NCBI GenBank assembly: GCA_014607495.2
Contig: CP053155.1
Coordinates: forward strand, 124,001-188,000
DNA from: Carposina sasakii
Lineage: Eukaryota; Arthropoda; Insecta; Lepidoptera; Carposinidae
Length of the DNA: 64,000 nt
Reading direction: 5' to 3'
Shown here: positions 40,885 through 52,160 of the stretch, piece by piece
Position numbering within the stretch: the stretch's first letter is position 1
Layout: each line of letters starts with the position of its first letter
Position numbers and translations under genes: made by a program
The notes under the pieces: model-generated
What the model saw: the letters and a program-made list of their open reading frames with translations, nothing else
The model's database searches: none
What the model was told of the DNA's origin: nothing

Positions 40885-41140
40885 AGAGCACTAGAAAGGT
40901 TGTCATTTAGGCACATTATTTTATTTAAATTTGCGCCATCTAACGAAAGTGGGGTGAGCTGATTTACTAAAACACTAGAAAGGTTGTCATTTAGGCACAT
41001 TATTTTATTTAAATTTGCGCCATCTAACGAAACTGGGGTGAACTGATTTACTAAAACACTAGAAAAGTTGTCATTTAGGCACATTATTTTATTTAAATTT
41101 GCGCCATCTAACGAAAGTGGGGTGAACTGATTTACTAAGT
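40885..41140. repeat. 84-bp tandem repeat, three copies (left arm)
   Basis: Three copies with period 84 bp (CTAGAAAGGTTGTCATTTAG at 40891, 40975 and 41059). Being 28 codons long, the unit gives an open minus-strand frame, MCLNDN...SLDGANLNKI repeated. It is more likely intergenic repeat than gene. Confidence 0.8.
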
Positions 41141-41258
41141 TGATAGGTACATATATTATTAATTAAACGTTGCTATTTTTAATAATTACAATAGAATTTC
41201 CCAAAGTTGAGACGATAATTTAATAGTATACATAAAACTCGAGCGGTGACGGCGCGCA

Positions 41259-41360
41259 ATGAAGTTGCAATTACTACTGGTTGTTGTGCTGATCGATTTG
41301 GTGGTTTTCGCCGGCGCGCAGTGTAGAAGTCGACTCTCTTCCATGCTCGCCTATCTCTGA
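41259..41360 (+). pseudogene. insulin-like peptide gene, truncated left-arm copy
   Basis: This is the signal peptide and B-chain-like part of the gene at 42734-42925. It is cut at the palindrome's inner edge, where TGC of the second cysteine becomes TGA. The upstream sequence matches the right arm. Confidence 0.85.
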
Positions 41361-41533
41361 ACCTTTTTTAAATCGTATTTTTCCCACGTTAAATTATTTT
41401 ATTTTCTTTAAAGGAAAATATGATTTACATTTTGTACAATTATAGGTAAATTGAATTTATAATTAGGCCAATTTTAACAATACATATTTCTCATACAATG
41501 TGTAATGTGTAGTGTGTGATAAATAAATAAATA

Positions 41534-42361
41534 CTACGAATAATATAGACGAATAGCGCCGGTGAACAGTTTCCTGCAAATCGGACATTGGTCGCAGCAG
41601 ACTATGCACCGGGCGCACACCGCCACATGACCGCACGGTATCAGAGCCACGTCTCTTTTTTCCGAACAGCATATCACGCAGAGGTGTTCGTCTCGAATAG
41701 TCGCGGTCTTATCGTTTAATTCCACCGGCGGGGGCGAGGGCGCGGGACTTTTCACCTCGCACGTCTCCGTGGTCACCTTCTGCACATAATCTTTACCTTT
41801 CAGCAACAAAACAAATGCGCAATTTGGGTACCACTGCGCGTGCTACTGCCAAGGATCGTCTTCGCGTTTCCAATCCCTCAGGCCGCCGCCGCAATAAAAG
41901 TATTGCGTGAAATCGCTGCGACCCGAGTAAAAAAACCCCGCTTCCACCAGCTGTTCGGGCGTTTGCTGCAAAGAAATGGGCCAGTTCCAGAAAGTCAACA
42001 ACCGAGCCGACTCCAGGGCGTAATAGGGGTGCACCGGTTTGGTCATGTGCACAATGTTTGTGTCGGTATTCGTGGTGAGACACTCGTCTTCGTCCAACGG
42101 GATTACTCGACGGCCGCTCTCTTTGGCCTTTAAAAATGGACACTGTGGCACCCAGCGTCTGTGCTCCTGTTCGGGGTCGTCGTTTTCCAGCCACCGCACG
42201 ATTTCCACTTTGCAGAAAGCGCAACGCACCTCGTCGTTTCGGCCCACGTAGTAGAACCCGTTTTTGGCGAAACGTTCGGGCTCCGGAAACGGCAGGGGCC
42301 AATTGTCAAAAGTTTTCAACCGCTCCCTTTCCAAAAGCATTTTATCAACGCTAGAATTCAT
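41534..42361 (-). pseudogene. iap: inhibitor of apoptosis: two BIRs and a RING, broken
   Basis: One frame from ATG 42361 through a single in-frame TAG at 41843-41845 to 41534, 275 codons, the size of baculovirus IAP-3. BIR1 (residues about 12-80) has a complete CAFC...H...C zinc set. In BIR2 (about 112-178) the first zinc cysteine of the usual CFYCGGGL is Tyr (YFYCGGGL), and the stop falls just before its His. The C-terminal RING (CVICCSEKRDVALIPCGH...CPIC) is intact. Family role: binding caspases or their activators and ubiquitin ligation to block host cell death. It is the only unique gene in the palindrome spacer; 41361-41530 and 42362-42733 hold no other gene. Confidence 0.9.
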
Positions 42362-42733
42362 TTTCTCGGTAGAATATTTTTTAATTTTTCATCCATGAAC
42401 AACTTATATGGTGGAAGCGAGAATGAGCACTGTCGATGGGCGAGGGTGTCGGGTTTCTTAGCCTTTTATACTTCAGGATAATTAAGTTAACTATCGCACT
42501 TTGTGTCATCTTCCACGGTGAAACGCACTCTAGTACATTTAGTATTTAGTGTTAATCACGGAAAGGGCGCAAGCAGTTTTGTAGTACGTTGTACCTAATT
42601 TTAAGTCCTAGAATATTTAAAGAATAATAAATAAAAATAAATGAAACTATCAACATCTTAAATCTGAATAAACACACACAAATTATTTTTACATGTTGTC
42701 TTTTTTCATCATCCACCACGCAAGGTACTCGTT

Positions 42734-42925
42734 CTAGTTGCAATAATATTCCATTAGCTCGGTGATGGTGCACGGTTTATCACAGCAGTCTTGTCGCGGC
42801 ACCCTGTCAATGGAATTGTCGTTGCAGAGATAGGCGAGCATGGAAGAGAGTCGACTTCTACACTGCGCGCCGGCGAAAACCACCAAATCGATCAGCACAA
42901 CAACCAGTAGTAATTGCAACTTCAT
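42734..42925 (-). CDS. secreted insulin/bombyxin-like peptide
   Basis: 63 aa from ATG 42925. Residues 1-20 are a strong signal peptide (MKLQLLLVVVLIDLVVFAGA). The mature 43 residues have six cysteines as C-x11-C-x12-CC-x3-C-x9-C. The first pair (CRSRLSSMLAYLC) copies an insulin B chain: x11 spacing, Leu at +4, +8 and +11. The second group (CCDKPCTITELMEYYC) resembles an A chain with Pro before the third cysteine and Tyr before the last, but is one residue longer than the usual x8. RVPR before the A part is a minimal furin site. A conotoxin-like knottin (C-C-CC-C-C) is the main alternative. Baculovirus insulin-like genes are not something I know of; capture from a host is inferred. Confidence 0.62.
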   Translation of the reverse strand: MKLQLLLVVVLIDLVVFAGAQCRSRLSSMLAYLCNDNSIDRVPRQDCCDKPCTITELMEYYCN

Positions 42926-43054
42926 TGCGCGCCGTCACCGCTCGAGTTTTATGTATACTATTAAATTATCGTCTCAACTTTGGGAAATTCTATTGTAATT
43001 ATTAAAAATAGCAACGTTTAATTAATAATATATGTACCTATCAACTTAGTAAAT

Positions 43055-43305
43055 CAGTTCACCCCACTTTCGTTAGATGGCGCAAATTTAAATAAAATAA
43101 TGTGCCTAAATGACAACTTTTCTAGTGTTTTAGTAAATCAGTTCACCCCAGTTTCGTTAGATGGCGCAAATTTAAATAAAATAATGTGCCTAAATGACAA
43201 CCTTTCTAGTGTTTTAGTAAATCAGTTCACCCCACTTTCGTTAGATGGCGCAAATTTAAATAAAATAATGTGCCTAAATGACAACCTTTCTAGTGCTCTA
43301 GGTGT
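43055..43305. repeat. 84-bp tandem repeat, three copies (right arm)
   Basis: Mirror image of 40885-41140 with the same period and copy number. Confidence 0.8.
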
Positions 43306-43343
43306 ATTGAGTAAATCAGAAGTCTTTTATTTTGTACATTGTT

Positions 43344-43829
43344 TTATTTATTATTCACATCAGTAGTATACCACTTTTTCAAACATAATACATTTTTTAA
43401 TGCACAATGTTTTAAATGATATATACAATTAAATTCCCAATCCCTGGTGTATCGCGCACTCAATTCCTTTAAAGTGGGACATCCCTGGGTTTCCATATCC
43501 TCCGGCATGGAAAACGGTGCCAATTCCTTCACCCATTCCACCTTTTCCGCACCTTTTACCAGAACCGTTTTATATTGTAGGAACGGCATGAGGACGCGCT
43601 TTAGGTCTGCGTAATTAATATGACCCTCGCTCCAGTGAATACCACGATTTGTCTCGAGCCAGCGCACCGTCTTCTTTTCTTCGGCAGATAGCTGGTGATA
43701 TGAGCACGGCGGTTTAAACAAAAACACTTGTGTAACAAATTCAGTGGCTATCGCGGCTTCTTTTACAATAAACTCCTTGTTTGTATCTTTAAAACCCTGA
43801 ATATCGAATATTACCACATTGGAGTTCAT
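43344..43829 (-). CDS. 161-aa protein (right arm)
   Basis: Counterpart of 40355-40840 with an intact frame from ATG 43829. Differences include Tyr-His-Gln for Tyr-His-Lys, GAEKV for GVEKA and RDWEF for RGCEF: mostly substitutions rather than indels, unlike neighbouring genes. The span 43830-44385 upstream is AT-rich leader with repeats and no gene. Confidence 0.62.
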   Translation of the reverse strand: MNSNVVIFDIQGFKDTNKEFIVKEAAIATEFVTQVFLFKPPCSYHQLSAEEKKTVRWLETNRGIHWSEGHINYADLKRVLMPFLQYKTVLVKGAEKVEWVKELAPFSMPEDMETQGCPTLKELSARYTRDWEFNCIYHLKHCALKNVLCLKKWYTTDVNNK

Positions 43830-44385
43830 GATTGTCGGTGGTTGTAGTGCTCTAGAGTATAACTAGTGCGGTGGCTGGTAGTGCTCTAGAGTATAACTAG
43901 TGCGGTGGCTAATATATACCAGTGTGGTGCTCTAGAAATATAACGTTGGGACAGATAATTTATTGACTGATAACTGCTTTTGATAAAACTAATAGGGGTA
44001 GATAAATTATTTATTGACTGATAACTAAAGCTTTTGATAAAACCATAGTTAAATAATTTATTGACTGATGATAACTATTGATAAAAGTAAAGGCTGTAAT
44101 AAAACCCAGTAACCGATTCGTGCTTGGTGGTACAAAGAAAAGTTATACTGATAAGGGTGTAATTTATTGACTGATAAACTAAAGGTTGTAATAAAACCAA
44201 ACCTAGTGACTGATTAGTGTCACAAAGAAAGGTTGAAGGAAATATCATTAACCGATTAGTGATACTGAGAATTTGATGATGAAGAACTAACGGGAAACAT
44301 CAATCATTTTATATAGCGATATCACGGGTGTGCTCTTGGTAAAAAGTACTCAACAACTTTTGTACCACGAAAAAGTCAAACGAAG

Positions 44386-45832
44386 AATGTCTTTTAAAAA
44401 CTCAGTAAATTTTACAAGAAATGACACTACTCAAATCCACGGCTCGAGTCCGAGGAAATTTGTGAAATTATTTTTCGCTCAGAATTCTAAAATAATTCAG
44501 ACTCGGGTGTCGACGAATGGGTCGACGAAATCCACTACTTTTGTGTCGACGAAATCCACTACTTTTGTGTCGACAAAAAATGGGTCGACAAAAAATGGGT
44601 CGACGAAAAATGGGTCTACGAATGGGTCGACGAAAACCACTACTTTTGTGTCGACGACGAAAACCACTCAATTTGTCGACACTCAGTAGATTTTACAAGA
44701 AATGACACTGCTCAAATCCCTGACTCGAGTCCGAGTAAATTTGTGAAATTATTTTTCGCTCAGAATTCTAAAATAATTCAGACTCGTGTGTCGACGAATG
44801 GGTCGATGAAATCCACTACTTTTGTGTCGACGAATGGGTCGACGAAATCCACTACTTTTGTGTCGACGAAAAATGGGTCGACGAAAACCACTAGTTTTGT
44901 GTCGACGACGAAAACCACTCAATTTGTCGACACTCAGTAGATTTTACAAGAAATGACACTACTCAAATCCCTGACTCGAGTCCGAGTAAATTTGTGAAAT
45001 TATTTTTCGCTCAGAATTCTAAAATAATTCAGACTCGTGTGTCGACGAAATCCACTACTTTTGTGTCGACGAAAAATGGGTCGACGAAATCCACTACTTT
45101 CGTTTCGACGAATGGGTCGACGAAATCCACTACTTTTGTGTCGACGAATGGGTCGACGAAATCCACTACTTTTGTGTCGACGAATGGGTCGACGAAATCC
45201 ACTACTTTTGTGTCGACGAATGGGTCGACGAAATCCACTACTTTTGTGTTGACGAATGGGTCGACGAAATCCACTACTTTTGTGTCGACGAATGGGTCGA
45301 CGAAATCCACTACTTTCGTGTCGACGAAGGGTCGACGAAAACCACTACTTTTGTGTCGACGACGAAAACCACTCAATTTGTCGACACTCAGTAGATTTTA
45401 CAAGAAATGACACTGCTCAAATCCCTGACTCGAGTCCGAGTAAATTTGTGAAATTATTTTTCGCTCAGAATTCTAAAATAATTCAGACTCGTGTGTCGAC
45501 GAAATCCACTACTTTTGTGTAGACGAAAAATGGGTCGACGAAATCCACTACTTTTGTGTCGACGAATGGGTTGACGAAAACCACTACTTTTGTGTCGACG
45601 AATGGGTCGACGAAATCCACTACTTTTGTGTCGACGAATGGGTCGACGAAATCCACTACTTTTGTGTCGACGAATGGGTCGACGAAATCCACTACTTTTG
45701 TGTCGACGAATGGGTCGACGAAATCCACTACTTTTGTGTCGACGAATGGGTCGACGAAATCCACTACTTTTGTGTTGACGAATGGGTCGACGAAATCCAC
45801 TACTTTCGTGTCGACGAAAAATGGGTCACCAT
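44386..45832. repeat. hr array (right arm, mirror of 38447-39782)
   Basis: Same palindrome blocks and satellite units in inverse orientation, with slightly different unit numbers and point changes such as GTTGAC for GTCGAC. Confidence 0.92.
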
Positions 45833-45955
45833 AAAATCAAAAGTTGTTTTTATTGTAAACATTTAACGCTCGACCCCATCTTACATCTTACGTATACACT
45901 ATGATGCCTCACTGTACCTCATATACACATATACACTTTCAGAACTGAAGTGAGC

Positions 45956-47114
45956 ATGAAGAAGGTGTTGCGGTATACGGCCAACGAAGGATTCAGTTTT
46001 ATTAATCCTAGTAGTAGTAGTAGTCAACGAACTGCGACTGTTAGAGCTAGGGGTTTGGTGGAAGAATTGTTGGAACGAAGGGTGCAAACATTGGCGAGGT
46101 TTGCGAGAGAAAAACCGGTGGTTGAAAATTATCATCCTACCCTTGGCGCGTTAAAAAACCCCCAAAGGTTACGACGAAAACCAACTCGAAAACATTATTA
46201 TGGACTTTCTCGAAGATCACGCGTTCATAATGGGCATCCTCGCCGATCTGGGTTTTAACGTGCTAGAATCCACCCTTACCACAATGTTGAAACAAATAAA
46301 CAAAGTGTTGATTCCGTCTTTGCGCAGAATGCTTCTCATGCAAACAAGACGGATGACCGTCGCTCTACTGGGAGAAACTTACAAGGCGGCCGCCATCCAC
46401 GCGCTCAATCGCACTCTCATAGCCACGGTGACCACCCTCGCGAAGGCCACCGTCAGAACGGTGAAAGCTGCCGCCTCGCTGGTGAATATAGCGTTGACGT
46501 TCTTGACCATCGCCGACTTGGTGCTAATGGTGTGGGACCCGTTCGGTTACAACAATATGTTCTCTCGCGGATACCTAGACGACCTCTCCACCGCGTTTTT
46601 GTCGGCCTACTACGAGTCTCTCGATGCGCCCTCGCGCGATTTGATTGAGTTCGCGCCCAAACACTTTTCCAATCTGGTGGTGGACGACGAAGAGGACTAT
46701 TTCACAGAGTCTATGCTTCATTTGGTGGATTATATGGCCGCCCTGGACGTAAACAGCAACGGGCAGATCGTGGACCTAACGGTGGGCGACGAGGTGAGCG
46801 ACGTGGACGAGGAACAGCTGGTGGGCGCCGGGTTGGCGGCCAACGACACTTGGCTCTATTTTAAATGGTTTTGTGCGCGTCACAACGAACTAGTGGTCAA
46901 ACCGAGTCCCTTGAATAACATATTTATAGGCGTGGGTTTCTTGGCGTCCATCAGCGGATTTTTGTACTATCTGAAACACCATCGAAGACTGACTTTTAAA
47001 AGCAAAATTCACTTGGAAATTTTGTTTGCGCTTCTGGTGGTTTTGTCTTGTCTTCTACTGTTTTTACCGTCATTACAATATTATACAAAACTAGTAAAAC
47101 ATCAAATTAAATAA
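45956..47114 (+). pseudogene. p74: P74 C-terminal part (right arm), frameshifted
   Basis: Copy of 37160-38317. An extra A in the run near 46153-46158 (six A in place of five) shifts the frame after about 67 codons. The downstream 304-codon frame (46200-47114) is intact and carries one Pro-to-Ser change at NNMFSR. Confidence 0.85.
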
Positions 47115-47184
47115 ATAATACTAATATAATAAAATAAGTATGGTGGTTGTAGCCCGGTCCAACACCAACAGCGTCATTTCTGCA

Positions 47185-49185
47185 GTCACGACACTACTCA
47201 AATCCCTGACTCGAGTCCGAGTAAATTTGTGAAATTATTTTTCGCTCTAAATTCTAAAATAATTCAGACTCGTGTGTCGACGAAAAATGGTCGACGAAAT
47301 TCACTACTTTTTGGTCGACAACGAAAACCACTCAATTAGTCGACACTCAGTAAATTGCAACTTTTGCATAGACTAACAAAAACCACTACTGTGTCGACGA
47401 CGAAAAACACTATTTTTGTGTCGACAAAAAAAAACACTACTTTCGTGTCGACGAAAAATACTACTTTCGTGTCGACGACGAAAACCACTCAATTTGTCGA
47501 CACTCAGTAAATTGTACGCGCATTGACTTTTGGGTCGACGGCGAAAACCACTCAATTTGTCGACACTCAGTAGATTTTACAAGAAATGACACTGCTCAAA
47601 TCCCTGACTCGAGTCCGAGTAAATTTGTGAAATTATTTTTCGCTCAGAATTCTAAAATAATTCAGACTCGTGTGTCGACGAAATCCACTACTTTTGTGTC
47701 GACGAAAAATGGTCGACGAAATCCACTACTTTTGTGTCGACGAATGGGTCGACGAAATCCACTACTTTCGTGTCGACGAAAAATGGGTCGACGAAAACCA
47801 CTACTTTTGTGTCGACGACGAAAACCACTCAATTTGTCGACACTCAGTAGATTTTACAAGAAATGACACTACTCAAATCGCTGACTCGAGTCCGAGTAAA
47901 TTTGTGAAATTATTTTTCGCTCAGAATTCTAAAATAATTCAGACTCGTGTGTCGACGAAATCCACTACTTTTGTGTCGACGAAAAATGGGTCGACGAAAT
48001 CCACTACTTTCGTGTCGACGAATGGGTCGACGAAATCCACTACTTTTGTGTCGACGAATGGGTCGACGAAATCCACTACTTTTGTGTAGACGACGAAAGA
48101 AAACCACTCAATTTGTCGACACTCAGTAGATTTTACAAGAAATGACACTGCTCAAATCCCTGACTCGAGTCCGAGTAAATTTGTGAAATTATTTTTCGCT
48201 CAGAATTCTAAAATAATTCAGACTCGTGTGTCGACGAAATCCACTACTTTTGTGTCGACGAAAAATGGGTCGACGAAATCCACTACTTTCGTGTCGACGA
48301 ATGGGTAGACGAAATCCACTACTTTTGTGTCGACGAATGGGTCGACGAAATCCACTACTTTTGTGTCGACACTCAGTAGATTTTACAAGAAATGACACTA
48401 CTCAAATCCCTGACTCGAGTCCGAGTAAATTTTTTTGAAATTATTTTTCGCTCAGAATTCTAAAATAATTCAGACTCGTGTGTCGACGAAATCCACTACT
48501 TTTGTGTCGACGAATGGGTCGACGAAATCCACTACTTTTGTGTCGACGAATGTGTCGACGAATGGGTCGACGAAATCCACTACTTTTGTGTCGACGAATG
48601 GGTCGACGAAATCCACTACTTTTGTGTCGACGAATGGGTCGACGAAATCCACTACTTTTGTGTCGACGAATGGGTCGACGAAATCCACTACTTTTGTGTC
48701 GACGAATGGGTCGACGAATGGGTCGACAAAAAACATTACTTTTGGGTCGACGACGAAAACCACTCAATTTGTCGACACTCAGTAGATTTTACAAGAAATG
48801 ACACTACTCAAATCCCTGACTCGAGTCCGAGTAAATTTGTGAAATTATTTTTCGCTCAGAATTCTAAAATAATTCAGACTCGTGTGTCGACGAAATCCAC
48901 TACTTTTGTGTCGACGAATGGGTCGACGAAATCCACTACTTTTGTGTCGACGAATGGGTCGACGAAATCCACTACTTTCGTGTCGATGAAAAATGGGTCG
49001 ACGAAAACCACTACTTTTGTGTCGACGACGAAAACCACTCAATTTGTCGACACTCAGTAGATTTTACAAGAAATGACACTACTCAAATCCCTGACTCGAG
49101 TCCGAGTAAATTTGTGAAATTATTTTTCGCTCAGAATTCTAAAATAATTCAGACTCGTGTGTCGACGAAATCCACTACTTTTGCC
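47185..49185. repeat. hr array, first part (right arm)
   Basis: At least six palindrome blocks. It corresponds to 35923-37084 of the left arm but is longer. It ends at 49185 in a short unique patch (GCCGCGGTCTAAAGCCGAGG) that joins to a second copy of the p74-side flank. Confidence 0.92.
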
Positions 49186-49554
49186 GCGGTCTAAAGCCGA
49201 GGCTTAAAGGTTAATCCTAGGCGGTAGGTCGAGGCCCGGTCCAACACCAACAGCGTCATTTCTGCAGTCACCACACTACTCAAATCCCTGACTCGATTCC
49301 GAGTAAATTTGTGAAATTATTTTTCGCTCTAAATTCTAAAATAATTCAGACTCGTGTGTCGACGAAATCCACTACTTTTGTGTCGACGAAATTCACTACT
49401 TTTTGGTCGACAACGAAAACCACTCAATTAGTCGACACTCAGTAAATTGCAACTTTTGCATAGACTAACAAAAACCACTACTGTGTCGACGACGAAAAAC
49501 ACTATTTTTGTGTCGACAAAAAAAACCACTACTTTCGTGTCGACGAAAAACACT
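49186..49554. repeat. duplicated p74-proximal hr edge
   Basis: CCCGGTCCAACACCAACAGC and the following block at 49227-49550 repeat 47154-47470, showing that the right-arm array grew by a segmental duplication of about 2 kb. The Penelope-like element landed in this second copy. Confidence 0.8.
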
Positions 49555-50049
49555 ATTGAGGGATCGCCCACCACCGGGCCCTATACCCTCCGCTGACCCT
49601 CGGATCTGCCCACTCATGATCACGAACACAAGACACTACAGTCGCAACGAGAAGCCAGATCCAAGCACCTAGCATGCAACCATAAATACATAGCTGCTAA
49701 TCCGAAAACCAATTAAAATTTTAATCGACATATGTTTCGCCAACACCCGTGGCATCATCAGGATTAGTTTTCCATGTTAGTTCTATCTACCGAACCAACT
49801 AACTAACAACTAAAACCAATGTATTGCAAATCATTTTTATACCCTCAATCAACATAAAAAAATTAAATGTTAATACCTACATATTAGTTTAGAAATGTAA
49901 AATTATTATAGATAAATAATTATTAAAAATATACATTAGTTATTAATTGTTAAATTATTAGAAGAAAAATAAATTTATAATAATATTAAATATATATAAA
50001 AAAAGACCATATCAAGGCTGTACGACAAAGTCATTACCTTTGTCCGATC

Positions 50050-52160
50050 CTATTGACTTTGACATTGACAGATTGCAGCCAAAACTGGGCTAGTGTTTAC
50101 AAAATCTATTTGATTATTTACCAAATTAATACCTGAAAATTTTGCTTTCATAATTTCTAGTTTTTCTAAAATAGACAGACGGATGCCTTTATCTGCAACA
50201 TGTAGAACTCTTAACTCATTATTATCTGCCAGGGAGTGGCCCGCCTGGAGTAAATGTTCGGCAAAGTTGGATTTATTAGGATTACCATTTCTAAAAGCTG
50301 ATATATGTTCCTTGTATCGAACATTAAAACTGCGACCAGTTTGTCCAATGTAACAAGCATCACATTCATCACACTTCAACTGGTATACACCTGATTTCTT
50401 TTAAGTTCCAACTTTTGTTTTGTGTTAATTAACTTTTGTAATGAATTATAAGTCCTAAACGCCACAAATATGTCTTCTTTTTTTAATAATTTAGATAATT
50501 TTTCTGACAAACCTCCATAATATGTCAAACTACCAGTGTATGGTTTTTGAATCTGATCAACTTTAGGGTATAACATTTGTTTAACCAAAATGTTTTCCTT
50601 TTTATTGACCAGATTATAAATTAATTGAGGACTGTACCCATTAGATCTGGCAATTTGAACAATGGTATTAAATTCTTTATTATAATTGTAATTGTTAAGC
50701 GGTAAAGTTACCAGTCTATGTATCATAGACTTATAAGCCGCTAATTTATGTTGCCATGGGTGGAAAGAATCAACCGGTATTGTGGCATCTGTATGGGTAG
50801 GTTTCCGGTATACAGCAAAATCATGAAATTTATCTAATCTTGATATAGTTAAATCCAAAAAATTTATGCTATTATTAACTTCTTCTTCAATTTTGAATTT
50901 AATTTTGGCATGCTTGGTATTAATTTAGTTGACAAAAACATGAAACTATCTCACTGAGCCTGTCCAACACAAGATAACATCATCTACATATCTAAAATAA
51001 TATTTTATCTTACTATTGTTAACTATAAACTTATTTTCATACCAATCCATAAAAATTTCTGCAAGAAACGGTGATAACGGAGAACCCATAGCCAAACCAT
51101 CCTTCTGTAAATAATAGGTGTTCCGATAACAAAAATAATTTTGGTTCATACAAAGTCTAGTCAGTCCAATAATGTTATCAACCTCCGTTGGATGTAAATT
51201 GACTTTATCACACCAAGTCTTAATTATGTCTAAACAATCTTTATAAGGAACATTTGTAAACAAACTTTCTACATCTAATGAAAATAATTTTGAATTTGTA
51301 GGCAAATATATAGATATTTAATTTTTTCTATTAAATCTAAACTATTTTTAACACTATACTTAGGTGTGAATTGAATTTTTTCCTTTATATAGTTATTTAA
51401 AAACGTTGCCAATTTATATGCAGGCGCTCCAATATAGGAAACTACAGGTCTAACAGGAATATTAATTTTATGTAATTTTGGTAAACCGTATAACATTGGT
51501 GTGACAGGATTCATTGAAATTACGCGTTCAATTAAATGGGGGCATTTTTTGGGAAAAATATATTCTGAATTGGCAATACATTTCTTCAATTCTGCATTGA
51601 ATTTATTTGTAGGATCAAAGGGCAATGTTTGAAATTCATTTGTATTTAAGATTTCCATTACCTTTTCATGATACATATCCTGTTTCATAATAACCAATGT
51701 ATTGCCTTTGTCTGCTTTACTAATTAAAAGGTTGTTTTGATCTAACTTGAGTTGTACAGACTTATATATTTTTGAGTAATATGAAAATGAAGTTTTGTTA
51801 AGATTACTAGAGTTATTTATTTCCTTATGTAATTCCTTCATTTCATGAGCTAGAACGTTTTTGACAGTGGTATCTACTTTATTCCTAACTAAGGTTATTT
51901 CTGTGTCCACTGCCAAAACTTCCAAAGATTTATTGTTAATATTTTTTGGTGGACAGAATTTCAAACCTTTTGTCAACAAACTCATTTCCTGTTCTGTAAA
52001 ATTTGTGTCAGAGAGATTCTCAACTCTTTTATAAAACTTGTGTGTGTCTTTCTTAATAGGCGGAGTATTATTAGTGTGGTTCTCTCCATATTTTTTAGAT
52101 ATCAAAAGTTTTAATTTGTGTGACTGTGTATCAAATCTCTGCTGACCCTTAAAATCCTTT
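50050..52160 (-). pseudogene. Penelope-like RT/GIY-YIG protein, minus copy, broken
   Basis: It extends further toward the N-terminus than the plus copy (from FVGSKDFKGQQ). Compared with the plus copy it has two nonsense changes near 50926 and 50950, a disruption near 51300 and a one-base deletion in an A run at about 50400 that separates RT from the endonuclease. The catalytic YVDD and the GIY-YIG core (YIGQTGRSFNVRYKEH) can still be read. Confidence 0.85.

Larger units (their letters stand above)
31435..41359 (+). repeat. left arm of giant interrupted palindrome
   Basis: Every gene and hr from p33 to the insulin-like gene reappears in reverse order and opposite strand at 42825-64000. The inner edge is sharp: homology ends at CTCTG (41355-41359), matching CAGAG at 42825-42829. 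At the outer end the match is seen down to 31435, where the window end cuts off the partner. Protein-level identity is very high, with only scattered substitutions. Confidence 0.93.

Noticed and set aside
42734..42925. Assigning the peptide simply as a baculovirus conotoxin-like gene
   Set aside because: The cysteine order fits both, but the x11 spacing with B-chain-like leucines favours an insulin-type fold; left as the main alternative.
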